From: Anoplopoma fimbria
Lineage: Eukaryota > Chordata > Actinopteri > Perciformes > Anoplopomatidae
Assembly (NCBI RefSeq): GCF_027596085.1
Contig: NC_072465.1
Coordinates: forward strand, 9,410,553 to 9,474,552
Length of the DNA stretch: 64,000 bases
Reading direction: 5' to 3'
Part shown: in pieces, positions 13,101-26,300 of the stretch
How the letters are laid out: each line of letters opens with the position of its first letter
Numbering within the stretch: position 1 is the stretch's first letter
Notes under the pieces: model-generated
Database searches by the model: none
The model's input: the letters and a program-made list of their open reading frames with translations, nothing else
Told to the model about the DNA's origin: nothing
Position numbers and translations under genes: made by a program

Positions 13101-15361
13101 AAAAGAATATTTTGGAAAGAGGTAATGTATGTAATGAGTCCAGGATTGACGCTAGAGGGGAACCTGGAGCTTTATAGTTTGAAGCGTAGGGCAAACCAGA
13201 TCACATAAAAATACACAAAATGACCAAGACCTGTTAACAGGACATTAAGTGGAGGTGGCATGTAGTTAAGGTTAGGGGTTAGGTTACAAAATGACTTGTC
13301 GCCGCCATGAAAGCCAATTCCTATGAGAAGACATATAGGATCCCTTCAAGTGGTGGACACACAAATTAAATGCATCCAGATGATGATGACAGTGAGAGAG
13401 ACAACAGGAAGAGGAGAAGGATGGTTCAAACAAACACAGGACTTTCAACCAGGACACCGCTGTCCGTGTCCAAAAGTGTTGTTAAGTTATTGTGAAGTTT
13501 GTGACTTTTTTCATCAACCAACATTTGTTTTTTTTTGCAATAAAAATGTTAAATTATTTATTTGGTGTTGAAACTTCATTTTAACGTAATGCTATGTTAA
13601 GAGGTTGTGGTCATTTCACGTATTATAGATCACATTAGAAGGGCCACTGACCAAACATCGTAATTTGACGAGTAATAAAATGTTTTTCATAGCATTTTAT
13701 TTTTCCATACAGCAACTTTTTATCTTCATGTTGTCTGGTGTGGTGGCCACGCTTCAAGAACTCAACAAAATAGGCCTACAATCAAACCTAGTGGGTGAAG
13801 TACATGAATGCATGGTGTGCTGTGTGGCATTCTTGCCTCTATCAATCCATCTGTCTGTCCGTCTGGAATTCAGTGAGGCAAATATTTGTGCAATCAAACT
13901 GTTCCCAAACTCTCTTCCCAAACTCAATGTATTGGAACTGTTAACATATGAAAACAGTGTACAACAGTGAAAACAAGCCACTGGCCTTCTTTAAGCTATT
14001 TAATAACCAGCCATGCAGCCATCTGTCTGAGCCCCAACACTCTTTTTTCATCTCAGTCTCCAAAGACAGGACTGCAGTATTCATGATGAAAATTGAATTG
14101 ACATCAATGATGTGGGCCCTCACGCAAACACACATACACAAACATGCCCAATAAGAGAGTGATTACAAATCCTTTGTTGACGATATGAGTGCAACATTAG
14201 AAAAAATAATGAGGACGGTGACATTTTGACCCGTGGGATAATACAGTATCTTGTATTGGCCAAACTGTAGGTGATAAAACTGATTACAGCAGTGTCCATT
14301 CATAGCAACTGTAACTAGGCACAGCTGGCCCGTTCAGCTTTGGATTTCTCATCATGCTTACACAGTGTGCATGCAACATTGTACTCTGTTGATGAAAAAA
14401 AAAACAAGAGCTAAGTGTAAGGAACAAATTCTAAATTGTGTTTGTTTAGCTTTAATGTAAGCAGCTAACTTTAGCATGCACGGCTAGGTAACTGCAGCAG
14501 TTACCTAGTATAAATTCCTAGCAAAAAAACAAGTCACCAACAACACGCCACATTCAAGGCTTTAAAACCGTTAACTCAGGTTTTCATCATCAGGCTCTAT
14601 ATGCATTCCCGTAAAAGGGGGTGTTTTTTGTGTCATTTGACTACTACTCTACTGCTCAAAGGTCCAATGGATTTAGCAAGAATGGTGACGCTATTTCCAA
14701 AAGGAGTTTATTGGTGAAAGGTACTTTTTGTAGCCCGTTTCAATCCTTAACTCTGAACATAACGTCCTAAGACTGAAGCATAAGTTACCACGGTAATGTA
14801 GCCACATTTAAAAAAAAAAGAGCCAACTTCATGACACAAAAAAACTCCAGCTTTCGGCTCAACATACCTCGTTAAACCACTAATATTGCTTTGTCGTACA
14901 CTCCTCTGCTTCCCTACTCTGCCAGGAGTAGTTTTCTTTTGGATCTTTCATTTCTCGATTTTTGCACCTCTAGCTTGTCACTCGGAAATCGATCTCAGCT
15001 CCATATTAAAACGACGTACCACTTACTTAAAAATCCGAGGTCCCAGGAGACTTATTGGAGGAGCTATGAGTGAGAATACACCAGTATATCCTTAGCAGTG
15101 TGTTTTCGGCCCCTGTTACGAATAAAAGAGGTATGACACACAGCTGGATCAATCTCAAACAATGGCGAGACTCTACAAATGTAACTGTTCCTTCTATGGT
15201 TAATTAAGATAATCAAACTTCTGCCATTCACAGTTTGTGTAGCACCTTGTAAAGCTCTGGTCTAGCCGCATTACTTAATGACATTCACCTTGATTTTACT
15301 TATGTTTTTAATAATTTGAATGTAGGCTTCGTCTTTTTTAACTGCTATCATCCTGAAATGA
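13101..15361. other. Non-coding stretch
   Basis: No supported gene. A block near 13425-13475 (caggactttcaaccagga) resembles 53440-53480 and, in reverse, 36000-36060, so part of this stretch is dispersed repeat. Confidence 0.5.
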
Positions 15362-15615
15362 TATTACATTACATTACAGTCATTTAGCAGACACTTTTAT
15401 CCAAAGCGACTTACAATCAGTAGTATATTACATATCATTCACCCATTCACACACTGATGACAGGGCTACTCTAACTAACATCCAGTCCACACCGATGGCA
15501 AACCTTGGGGTTAAGTGTCTTGCCCAAGGACACATCGACTGCCGAAGCCGGGTATCGAACCACCGACCCTCTGATTGGAGAACTACCTTGCTCTCCACTA
15601 TGCCACAGCCACCCA
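15362..15615 (-). mobile_element. tRNA-derived SINE (V-SINE-like), copy 1
   Basis: On the minus strand the element begins with a tRNA-like head: an A-box-like tggcatagtggagagc and a B-box-like ggttcgatacc. A middle region carries cttgggcaagacacttaacc. The tail is agtcgctttggataaaagtg, then 'tctgctaaatgactgtaatg', the 3' tail shared by many fish SINEs and L2-like LINEs. Compared with the copy at 32.1 kb it lacks three internal pieces. A possible short target duplication is 'atatta'. Naming it V-SINE is from memory. Confidence 0.85.
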
Positions 15616-15651
15616 TATTAACAAGTGCAAACAGTTGCTCTCAATAAATAA

Positions 15652-15694
15652 GTATATATATATATATATATAAAACATATATTATATATTATAA
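15652..15694. repeat. (AT)n run
   Basis: An alternating TA tract of about 20 bases is followed by imperfect AT-rich sequence. Confidence 0.8.
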
Positions 15695-16619
15695 CTGTGT
15701 AAAGGACTGTGTTTGTGTGTATATGATTCATACATTCTTATATAACTGATTCCCACTCAGTATTGTGTTGTTTATGTAAATAGTCTACTTAAATAAATAT
15801 TCACTTTTGTTTATAAACCACGTGTTTTCCTCCTCCTTTTGTCTGAATGGGGAGCCAGTGCATGACAATAGCTAGAGCTATTAAATATCAGCCTGTGGCA
15901 GTTGTGGCTTAAGCCAGGAAAATGAGAGGTCTGCTATTGTCTGTGTGTAATTTGGCAACAGTCATTACATGTCGATGTGGTGATCTGCAGACTTTAATTT
16001 CAGTCTGGTGTGTGAATGGTAGCATAATGGTGTGTTTTTGTCCCCCCACATGCCCAACTGACTGTTAATGATTTCTCTCTAACTACATTTGCATGCACCA
16101 AATATAATGCTTTTTTCCCCTTATTCTGAAAAAGACAATATTCCTAAAAAGCTGTTTACATTGCAAATGAATATTCCACTTATTTTCTCATTAACATGCA
16201 GCTATGCATACTCCTAGTAACGTAACCGGTGGTGGACTTCCTCTCATGCTTTCATTCCTTAAATCACATACCTGGAAAGGTCTGCGTTGCGATGTTTGGG
16301 CATGTCCAAAAACCTGTCGATATCCAAGTCTTCCATAATCTTTAAAATAAATGATGTTCCTCCTCCTGACCAGACATGTGGGTTTTTCTTTTTTGGCAGG
16401 CAAGGTATCGTTATGTTGGTTTGTATTCAACTACTATACACGTACAGAGCTGAGCGTAAACAGGCATAAGGACGTATTTTGCTAACTGCCTTTAAAAAAA
16501 ACTATGGAACTACGCAGCGTCTTATCGTAAGGAACTTATAGTTCCATATTACCCAACTAGAGAGCTGCGCTCAATCAATGGAGGGTTACTTGTGGTTCCT
16601 TGGTCCAGCCACTAAATAT

Positions 16620-17200
16620 GCTGCTATATGCCTAGACAGCCGGGGGACTACCTAGAATACACTGAGCTCCTCTCTCCTCTTCTCTCCCTCCTTCTTTATG
16701 TATTAATCTCCTATTTATGCACATTACTGATTTTGCTTCTTCCCCGGAGTTCTTGTGCTTTCTCGCCTCGCAGGTTCCCAGGAATCGGGGTTATATTTGG
16801 ACTGTCATCGTGCCACCTACTGAGGCCCTGCTGACACCCACTACTACTACCACTATCATTATTAGTCACATTACTATTATTATTGCCTGTACTATTACGC
16901 TTATTGACTTTGCTTCTACCCTGGAGTCTTTGTCCTTTCTCGCTTCACAGGCTTCTATAAATAGTGGCTGTACCTGGACCGTAGATCTATTGCATTCTGT
17001 CCATCCTGGGAGAAGGATCCCTCCTCTGTCGCTCTCTCATAGGTTTCTTCCTTTTTTTCTCCCTGTTAAAGGTTTTTTTTAGGGGAGTTATTCCTGTGCC
17101 GATGTGAGGGTTCCCGGACAGAGGATGTCGTATGTGTACAGATTGTAAAGCCCTCTGAGGCAAATTTGTAATTTGTGATTCTGGGCTATACAATTTTCTG
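16620..17200 (+). repeat. Teleost dispersed repeat with internal duplication
   Basis: The 3' part contains tgttaaaggttttttttagg, then 'gggagttattcctgtgccgatgtgagggttcc' and gtacagattgtaaagccctc, which I recognise as a very common teleost dispersed repeat, probably retroelement-derived. Inside it, 16728-16803 and 16908-16981 are diverged copies of one another. Both read like 'gctt​cttccccggagt'/'gcttctaccctggagt', then 'tttctcgcc/ttt.cag', then 'tggactgt'/'tggaccgt'. Overlapping ORFs here are low-complexity and not credible genes. Confidence 0.65.
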
Positions 17201-17949
17201 AGGTCACTGTACACACCTGAATAATATCAGCATGTCCCACATGTCTTAATCAGATAAGTCTACATTCCGAATGAAGCCTAGTACGGAATATCTGATTGGA
17301 AAATGCTGTTTACATGACCTGTTTCAAATTTCGAAATAATACGGATTATAGAGGAATATAAACGTAGTCATTGTGCCGTGCTGCTCTGATTAATGGCAGT
17401 AAAGCAAACGGGCCATCATTTTCCCATGCTGAGCTGATCATTTTAGTTCTGAGGTACATTATGGCACCACTTAATAGGTGGCCCTTTGCTGCCTGATGTA
17501 GTGTTGATGATGTGTGTTTTCCGTGAGGCTTGATGTTGGTTCATTAAAAAGAAATGACGGATGTCAAACTAGAGAGATGTTTAAGTCCCATGAATTTTGA
17601 TATTCGGACTGAGGTTGAGTTAAAAAAAATCAGGCTGTAATCGCAAATAAAAGGATCTGATTCCATGTGATTTTTAATCTGTGCTCTGTTGTGACAAAAA
17701 CAGATCCGAATTACATATGCATGAGTCGAAAGGCAGCCAAAATCGGGCAGATGATTTTATTGCGACCTTTTACTGGTGGCAGTTAGACCGTGTGTTTTTA
17801 ACTGGCAGTAATAAATAAATAAGATGAACACACAGCGGTTCAAAGAGTAACCCACACATTTGCGACTTTAATTTCTCAGATATCTCGTGCCAAAGCAAAT
17901 ACCAGAGACGTAGAGTGAGAGCCGCTGTTTCTTTTAATATCCCTGTCTG

Positions 17950-18190
17950 TGTCGGAGATGGTGCAGCTGTTGAGAGAGAATAAAGGTCTCAGCAGGGCTG
18001 AGAGGCTGGAGCAGGTGAATTTATCCTCCGGCTGAGAGCCGAGCCATTCTGCAGCGCTCCACCTCTCACTGCGCTGCTCGATCCGGAGGGGAAACTCCCC
18101 CCATCTGTCTCGCCGCAGGGAAAATCTCATTTGGGCGATCGAGACGGCCTCGGTGATCCTGGAAGCCTATGAGCTCCTAGTGATGGAGGT
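17950..18190. other. CpG-rich, exon-like block of unknown identity
   Basis: This block is much richer in CpG than its surroundings. On + one frame starts at an ATG at 17958, runs 25 codons, meets a single TGA, and then stays open to 18188, where ATGGAG is followed by a good donor (GTGGGT). The protein before the TGA looks coiled-coil-like (MVQLLRENKGLSRAERLEQ); after it comes REN-LIWAIETASVILEAYELL. On the minus strand an 84-codon frame (18130-17876) is also open. I recognise neither. It could be an exon of an unknown gene, a decayed exon, or part of a GC-rich repeat. Confidence 0.35.
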
Positions 18191-18654
18191 GGGTGTATTG
18201 TGTGCTGTGCGTGTTTGCTCTCTCTGCAGTCTCATAGAGACGGTTGTGTAAAAACCATAAAAGGCACAAACTGTGCCTATATACAGTAGCAAGCTGATGG
18301 GATGACCCTGTTCTATGCTGTTAATTATTATTAAGAGTTTCTGACATTAAACACAATTCTACTCTGTGAATTGTGTTTGTGTTTGCTGTTTTTAGCGGTG
18401 GCCAGCCTCTAAAGGATAAAGCAAGTAATGATACATATTAACATTGTCAAAGACTCCCATTAAAATACCTAAATCAACAACAACAAAAAAAATAATTTCC
18501 CCCAAGTATCCTCCATGTAGTCAATGCCTGATATAGATTTGTTGACCTAATGTGTTTTCCCAAAACTATTTTAGCCGAGTGGTTACAGCGCATGACTTAT
18601 GAACCCAAGGTTTTGTGTTGATTCTTGCTTTGGGATCTATGTTTCTTTGGTGCC

Positions 18655-18790
18655 GTCTGTGGCTCAGTGGATGAGGTGGGTTATCCTTTAAGGTTGACAG
18701 TTTGATCCACAGCTCCTTCTGTCTGCATGTCATAGTGTCCTTGAACGAGACACTGAACCCCGAAGTCGCCACATCCTAAAAATTCTTCGG
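18655..18790 (+). mobile_element. Diverged tRNA-derived SINE head
   Basis: The sequence begins ctgtggctcagtggatgagg (A-box-like) and continues with cagtttgatccacagctcct (B-box-like). It then has 'agtgtccttgaacgagacactgaacccc', the degenerate equivalent of the 'cttgggcaagacacttaacc' block in the other SINE copies. No L2-like tail is seen. Confidence 0.65.
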
Positions 18791-20042
18791 CTTGGTTAAA
18801 TGCAGAGGTCAAATGTCTATGACGACTGTAACAAAGTTTGAGAGTGACATGTTCACAATTTCTCAATCTCCCATAACAACACTTTGCTTACACACCATAG
18901 TGCAGCCTCCCCTCTACCTGCCTTCTTCTATAGGAGTGGAGCACCTGAAATCAATGATTTGTCAAAGAGAAGGAGAAGGATAGAGGAGCAGTGTGCAGTA
19001 GAGAACCTCACAGGCCGGCCAGCCTGCAGCACAGTTTTTGGGGACTTCTGTCTCCTTCGTATTCTCCCTGAATGTTTACCTCCAATATGTATTAGGGGTT
19101 GTGGTGTTTTTGCATTTTAAGTTTGTTACTTTAGTTTGGGCTGGAAATCACCGGTAGTTCAGTTATCTGGTTTTGTTTGGTTCAGTCTTCATAACTCTTT
19201 AGGTTTCGGGGGATGAGCTGGTTGGCCCACCTTGGCTGACTCAGTGACTTTCTTTTGGCTGGGAACTTCAACCCTTATGTCTGTTTTCTTTGAACTTACT
19301 TTTTCTTAGACTGGTCTTTGCCTCCTTTAATATTGATCAGTCTCCATTAGCCTTTGTATGTTTAGAGAGGTGATACCAGCCCTCCACCTCCTACCTGACC
19401 TGTTGATTAGCAGCAGGGCTTCCATCGATAGGGCTTTAGTCAGAGGTTGAACCTCACCTCATCATCACACAGGTTCAGTAATAAACTCTGAACACCAGCG
19501 CTTGTGTTTGACTTACATAGAGTCTCAAATACACATACTGTTATGTCCTCAGACTCAAAACATTCAATTACAATTTAACCAGAAATCAAATTATCTTAGT
19601 TCACTATTTATAGCCACAGACAAGATAGTCTTTGTTAAGTTGCATACTTTGAACATTTATCCATGTGCTGAGTGAATGGTATTATATGTGCAATACTGTT
19701 GCAACATTAAGTTTTTATTTTGTCATTTTAAGTTATTTCTTGTGCTTGTGCTGTGATATTTAAGTGTCACAGCCTGGCTCTGGGCCATGACAAATATGAG
19801 TCACACCGTGTTCAGAAGGGAAAACAATTAATTTATTTGTAACAAAATAACAGAAACATAGACAAAACCGAATCAAAGGTATGGTATGTGAGTGTCAGTA
19901 GCATCAGTAATGTAGAGTGTGCATGGAAGTGAGAATGATTGTTGAATGTTGTTTAAGTGCAACAATAAGCCAAAAAGGAACTAAAGCAACGTAGACGGCC
20001 ATATCACCAACATGGTGCCTGTAGTCAGAGAGAGAGAGACAA
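18791..20042. other. Non-coding stretch
   Basis: Nothing recognised. A short ORF at 18884-19120 has no domain. Confidence 0.5.
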
Positions 20043-20743
20043 TAGGTTCGTTCGAGATGAATTGTGCCTCGCCTCGAAAGTGGACGAGAGCAGGCGGCAG
20101 CAGCAGGGGGCGTTGAAAAAAACTGCAGTCAAGTCGGACAGTTTTCAGCTGCCTTCAATGAAAACACAGGAAGTCATTGAAATGTTTACATCCTGTTGGT
20201 TACATTTGTAGGCTACCTGTAGTTTGCAGACTACGTTTGGGTTGTATGGCGTGTCCATCAGTGACAATTGTGCTCTCCTTTTAAAAGGTTTTCTGTGCTT
20301 CACAATCGTTAATCTATGGACTTCACACATTCCAGTTCTCTGATTGAAAAAATGTTGACATCAAGTTGGAATTAGGCTTTCTCAATGAATATCTTTATTT
20401 ACAGATACTAAATAAATAACCTTATATTATTAATATTAATATTAGTATTAATATTAGTATTAATATTAGTATTAATATTAGTATTAATATTAGTATTAAT
20501 ATTAGTATTAATATTAATATTAATATATTATTATTTAATATTATTATTATTAATATTATTATTATTATTATTATATTATTATTATTATTATTGTTATTAT
20601 TATTAATATTAATATTATTATTATTATTATTATTAGCCAATCCTTGCACAACGTGAGTCCACTAGCCAACAATCTAGCGTCAAATCTTACGATTCAATTA
20701 ATCAATCAATTCTGCGCAGGACTGGTTCATCTCAAACGAACCT
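20043..20743. mobile_element. MITE-like element with terminal inverted repeats
   Basis: The left end reads taggttcgttcgagatgaa (20043-20061). The right end is its near-perfect reverse complement, ttcatctcaaacgaaccta (20725-20743), with one mismatch. The body begins 'ttgtgcctcgcctcgaaagt', which resembles a common teleost repeat. No transposase frame is present, so it is non-autonomous. A target-site duplication is not clear. An AT-rich satellite sits inside. Confidence 0.7.
20424..20636. repeat. AT-rich 12-bp satellite grading into (ATT)n
   Basis: The first part repeats the 12-mer attaatattagt about seven times; the remainder is irregular ATT/AAT trinucleotide repeat. The long Ile/Asn/Leu open frame across it is a repeat artefact. 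It lies within the inverted-repeat element at 20043-20743. Confidence 0.9.
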
Positions 20744-20929
20744 AATGAGTAGTATGGCCTAGATCAATGACACCGGGCCCAGGTGTCAAAGCAAGCCTTG
20801 ATTAGAAGCCCATCCCCACAATTAAGCTGATCAATAGCCAGACACTGCTGCAGGAGCCGTCACATAAACATAAACATTACAACAGTACTATTTTCTCCTG
20901 TTTTAAGTACTGTTTGCTCAAAACGTAAA

Positions 20930-21249
20930 GGTCCAGTGTGTAGCATTGGGGGGGATCAAGTAACAGAAATGGAATATACCATTCCATATTATGTTTTCGT
21001 AAGTTACACCTGAAACTAAGAATTGTTTCCGTCATATCTACACAGTGAGTGAGTCTTCTTCACGGAGTCCATCATGTTTCTACAGTAGCCCAGAATGGAC
21101 AAATCAAACACTGACTCGAGAGAGGGCCATTTACGTTTTTACGTTACCTGAAGGCTAACCGTAGTTCTCCGCCTTGCTTGTGAATTTGCGGTAACGTGAG
21201 CTGAAGAGACACAACAGATAAATGCAACTCAGACAGCTGTTTGAATATA
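20930..21249. repeat. Teleost dispersed repeat ('ggtccagtgtgta' type)
   Basis: It begins aaaggtccagtgtgtagcat and includes 'cttcacggagtcc', 'tctacagtagcccagaa' and 'tttttacgttacctgaaggc'. I recognise these as blocks of a common fish dispersed repeat. It abuts the Tc1 element at 21250. Repeat-like sequence is not evident on the far side, so Tc1 insertion into this repeat is only possible. Confidence 0.6.
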
Positions 21250-22522
21250 CAGCGGGTAAAACAAGTATTGAACACGTCACCATTTTTCTCAGTAAATATA
21301 TTTCTAAAGGTGCTATTGACATGAAATTTTCACCAGAAGTCGGTAACAACACAATGGTCCATACATACAAAGAAAACCAAACAAATAAGTTCAGAAATTA
21401 AGTTATGTGTAATAAAATGGAATGACACAGGGAAAAAGTATTGAACACGCTTACTGAAATGTATTTAATACTTGGTACAAAAGCCTTTGTTGGTAATGAC
21501 AGCTTCAAGACGCCTCTTGTATGGACAAACTAGTCGCATGCATTGCGCAGGTGTGATTTTGGCCCATTCTTCCACACAAACAGTCTTCAAATCTTGAAGG
21601 TTCCATGGGCCTCTTCTATGAACTCTGATCTTTAGTTCTTTCCATATATTTTCTATTGGATTCAAGTCAGGTGATTGGCTGGGCCATTCTAGCAGCTTTA
21701 TTTTCTTTCTCTGAAACCAATTGAGAATTTCCTTGGCTGTGTGTTTGGGATCATTGTCTTGCTGAAATGTCCACCCTCGTTTCATCTTCATCATCAGCAG
21801 ATCTTTATCAAGAATGTCTCGGTACAATTTTCCATTGATCCTTCCTTCAATTATATGAAGTTTGCCAGTGCCGTATGCTGAAAAACAGCCCCACACCATG
21901 ATGTTCCCACCTCCAAACTTCCCTCTTGGTATGGTGTTTTTGGGTAGATGTAGAGTGCCATTTGACCTCCAATCACGGTGTGTATTATGGCACCCAAAGA
22001 GTTCAATTTTAGTCTCATCTGACCAGACTATATTCTCCCAGTATTTCACAGGCTTATCTTAATGTTGTGCAGCAAACTTTAAACGAGCTTCAACATGCTT
22101 TTTCTTCAGCAATGGAGTCTTGCGTGGTGAGCGTGCATACAGGCCACGGCGGTTGAATGCATTACTTATTGTTTTATTTGAAACAATTGTACCTGCTAAT
22201 TCCAGGTCTTTCTGAATCTCTCCACAAGTGGTCCTTGGCTCTTGGACAACTCTTCTGATAATTCTTTTCACTTCTCTGTCAGAAATCTTGCGAGGAGCAC
22301 CTGGTCGTGGCCGGTTAATGGTGAAATGATGTTCTTTCCACTTCCGGATTATGGCCCACAGTGCTCACTGGAACATTCAGAAGTTTAGAAATCCTTCTGT
22401 AACCAATGCCATCAGTATGTTTTGCAGCAATAAGGTTGCGAAGGTCTTGAGAGAGCTCTTTGCTTTCATGTCAATAGCACCTTTAGAAATATATTTACTG
22501 AGAATACTTACTTTACCCGCTG
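21250..22522 (-). mobile_element. Tc1-family DNA transposon, inactive copy
   Basis: The element is 1273 bp, usual for Tc1. It starts cagcgggtaaaacaagtatt and ends with the inverse, tttacccgctg, with TA on both sides, the Tc1/mariner target site. The inverted repeats extend inward through 'ctcagtaaatatatttctaaaggtgctattgacatgaaa'. The left repeat carries an 18-bp block (about 21271-21288) missing from the right one. A second, inner copy of the left motif, aaaagtattgaacacgctta, lies near 21435-21455, giving an IR/DR-like left end. The transposase on the minus strand is broken (separate entry). Confidence 0.95.
21465..22469 (-). pseudogene. Tc1 transposase pseudogene (DD34E)
   Basis: A Tc1 transposase would bind the inverted repeats and cut and paste the element. 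The frame starts at an ATG just inside the right inverted repeat (22469) and would encode about 335 residues, near the family norm. The N-terminal helix-turn-helix region reads GYRRISKLLNVPVSTVG and IIRKWKEHH. The catalytic triad is visible: [11 protein letters not shown] (first D), [11 protein letters not shown] (second D) and [11 protein letters not shown] (E), with 34 residues between the second D and the E. Three lesions inactivate it: a 1-base loss near 22458, a 2-base loss near 22345 and an in-frame TAA at 22059-22061. The catalytic part from there to 21465 is otherwise open. Confidence 0.95.
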
Positions 22523-24228
<1,706 letters not shown>

Positions 24229-24325
24229 GCTCTGTACTGGACAAGGACAAGGGCAATCTAATCACTCTAAAGAATGTTCTTGGCCAGGCTGTACCCTGTT
24301 CACTGTTGTGTATTAAGTAGTGTGT

Positions 24326-24360
24326 GTTTGTTTGTTTGTGTGAGTGTGTGGGTGTGTGTG

Positions 24361-24405
<45 letters not shown>

Positions 24406-24409
24406 TGTA
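24326..24409. repeat. Second (GT)n microsatellite
   Basis: Imperfect GT-rich sequence leads into a clean (TG)n tract at 24362-24402, only about 100 bp after the previous array. Confidence 0.95.
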
Positions 24410-24535
24410 GGCTAGTATTACTCATTGTGTGGGGACATAAATCTCTTTAGACAGTCACACTGTGGGGGGCTTGCCTTACCTTTGGGAAAAATACACATCC
24501 CCATAGTGTAAGTGGTTACATTTAAGGGTGAAAAC

Positions 24536-24700
24536 TTGGTTTAAAGGGACAGATCACCCCAAAATCAAAAATACATTTTATTCCTCTTCCTGTAGTGCTA
24601 TTTGTCAATCTATATTGTTTAGGTTTGAGTTGAAAAGTTTTGAAGATACTGGCAGTAGAGAAGACGAAATCTGCGAACTCGAGGCTTTAAAAAGGCAGCC
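24536..24700. repeat. Teleost dispersed repeat ('cagatcaccccaaaatcaa' type)
   Basis: It contains aaagggacagatcaccccaa, then 'aatcaaaaatacattttattcctcttcctgtagtgctattt'. From memory this is the start of a widespread teleost repeat. The class is uncertain. Confidence 0.6.
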
Positions 24701-25959
24701 AATGACTACGTCACTTCTAATATACAGCCTGTGGTTGGACAGTGGCAAAGCCAGTGGGTGATGACATTGTAACCTTTGGCCGTTGCTCTTTCAAAATGGA
24801 TAGTCAGAAAAACGGGCCTCAGTTGCGTCTTCATGATGCTTTTACGGCCACAATTTAGCACATTGACCATAACCATACATTGTCGAGCCACATACAAGGT
24901 TATGCTATAGTCTTGTTTTGAACTACATCTTGCCTTTTTGGCCTGCTAGCCTATGATCTTCTTTGTCCTCGACCAAACCATTATTGCTCTTCTCTGTTTT
25001 ACCTGCTAGCAGTACACAAAGAAATCAGTTATTCATACTACGTATTACTTCTTCGCTTGAGTATAGCCAATGTTTTCTGTGTCAGTTACTCTGTGGCAAT
25101 TTGATTAAATATCTTTATTTTAGAATATGCATCATGTGAGCATGATCTATAATAATCTCAAAACTAGACTTATACTCATCGAATTCCCAACAGCTGCAAG
25201 TTAAGGTAACAATGCATGATCTGTCCTGGTTGATGTACTTAATTTGCAATGAATCAAATTAGAACCAATTCGTTTTCTGGGCCTCCTGGGCTCAGGGCCA
25301 CTGGCAACAGGCTTAATCTGATTAGCAGTCTTACCATAAACCAGCCGTAAACCATCCAACAGATTGAATACCACATTTTCTGCTTTCATGTAGATAATAT
25401 TGTTGTATTAGACTGCATTAGTTTTAGCCAGGTGTACCTAATAAACTGGCACAGTGTGTAGTGTAGAAGAACATAATGTAAAAGTTAAAATAATACTTCA
25501 CTGTGCTTTTACTCTCCTACATCTTGAATACTTTTGGACTGACATAGGGTTACCATATTTTCAACACCCAAACTACGGACCCTACATGTAAGGTGCTTAT
25601 GAACGCATCATAGGCTTTTTTATGAAAACAATTATTTCAGTGCTTGGCACAAGTTTCAAGCGCACCCACTGAAAATATTGACAGATGAAAAATTATGTTT
25701 TGCCTCCCAAAAGCCACCAAAAATATAGTTAATTCAAAAATCTGTATAATAACACTAGTCAGCACCAAACACAAGGATTGCATTGCTGTAATATAACATA
25801 TTTATTGATTGTCAGATACCTTTTGAAACTAAAACAATGTAAGGATTTCGTCAGTGTGCACAAGTGCAGGCGACCAATTAAATGGCCGACTGTGGCCGCT
25901 GGCTATTGTGTATTGGGGCCAGCAACCTCTTCTGAAAATTGAAGCCAGTGTTGAAGAGA
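24701..25959. other. Non-coding stretch
   Basis: Nothing recognised beyond chance ORFs. Confidence 0.5.
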
Positions 25960-26300
25960 AAAAACCTGCAAACTTTCTAATGGCCATCAGGGGGGCGACT
26001 CCTCTGGTTGCAAAAATAAGTCACAATAAGTCACAACAGCATGTTCATTTAGTATATTGTGGTCCCATTTAGAGTAAAATATACCATATTGGGTTTGCTT
26101 TAGGGCGGGGCTACTTTGTGATTGACAGGTAGCTTCAAGAGCCGTGTACTTCGTCTCTACAACGGCCTCACTCCTCCGCAGTCCATTTTGCAAAAGAAAC
26201 AAGATGGTGACGGCAAAAATCAAGAGTTTAAAACCACAGTCCACATACTAATATATAGACGTCACAGCGACTACGTCCACTCATTATATACAGTCTATGG
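25960..26300 (+). repeat. Teleost dispersed repeat family R, copy A
   Basis: Diagnostic blocks are gggggcgactcctctggttg, 'atgttcatttagtatattgtggtcccatttagagt', ttagggcggggctactttgt, 'gattgacaggtagc' and the terminal tatatacagtctatgg. Copies B, C and D are in the opposite orientation. It is non-coding and probably non-autonomous. I recognise it as abundant in percomorph genomes but cannot name it. Confidence 0.75.

Noticed and set aside
15362..15615. A genuine tRNA gene at the SINE head
   Set aside because: The A- and B-box matches are inside a SINE with core and tail, and no intact cloverleaf is formed.
17958..18188. TGA in the CpG-rich block read as selenocysteine
   Set aside because: No SECIS-like element was recognised and no known selenoprotein fits the peptide; a nonsense change or no gene at all is simpler.
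20422..20649. Ile/Asn/Leu-rich minus-strand ORF
   Set aside because: It is translation of the AT satellite.
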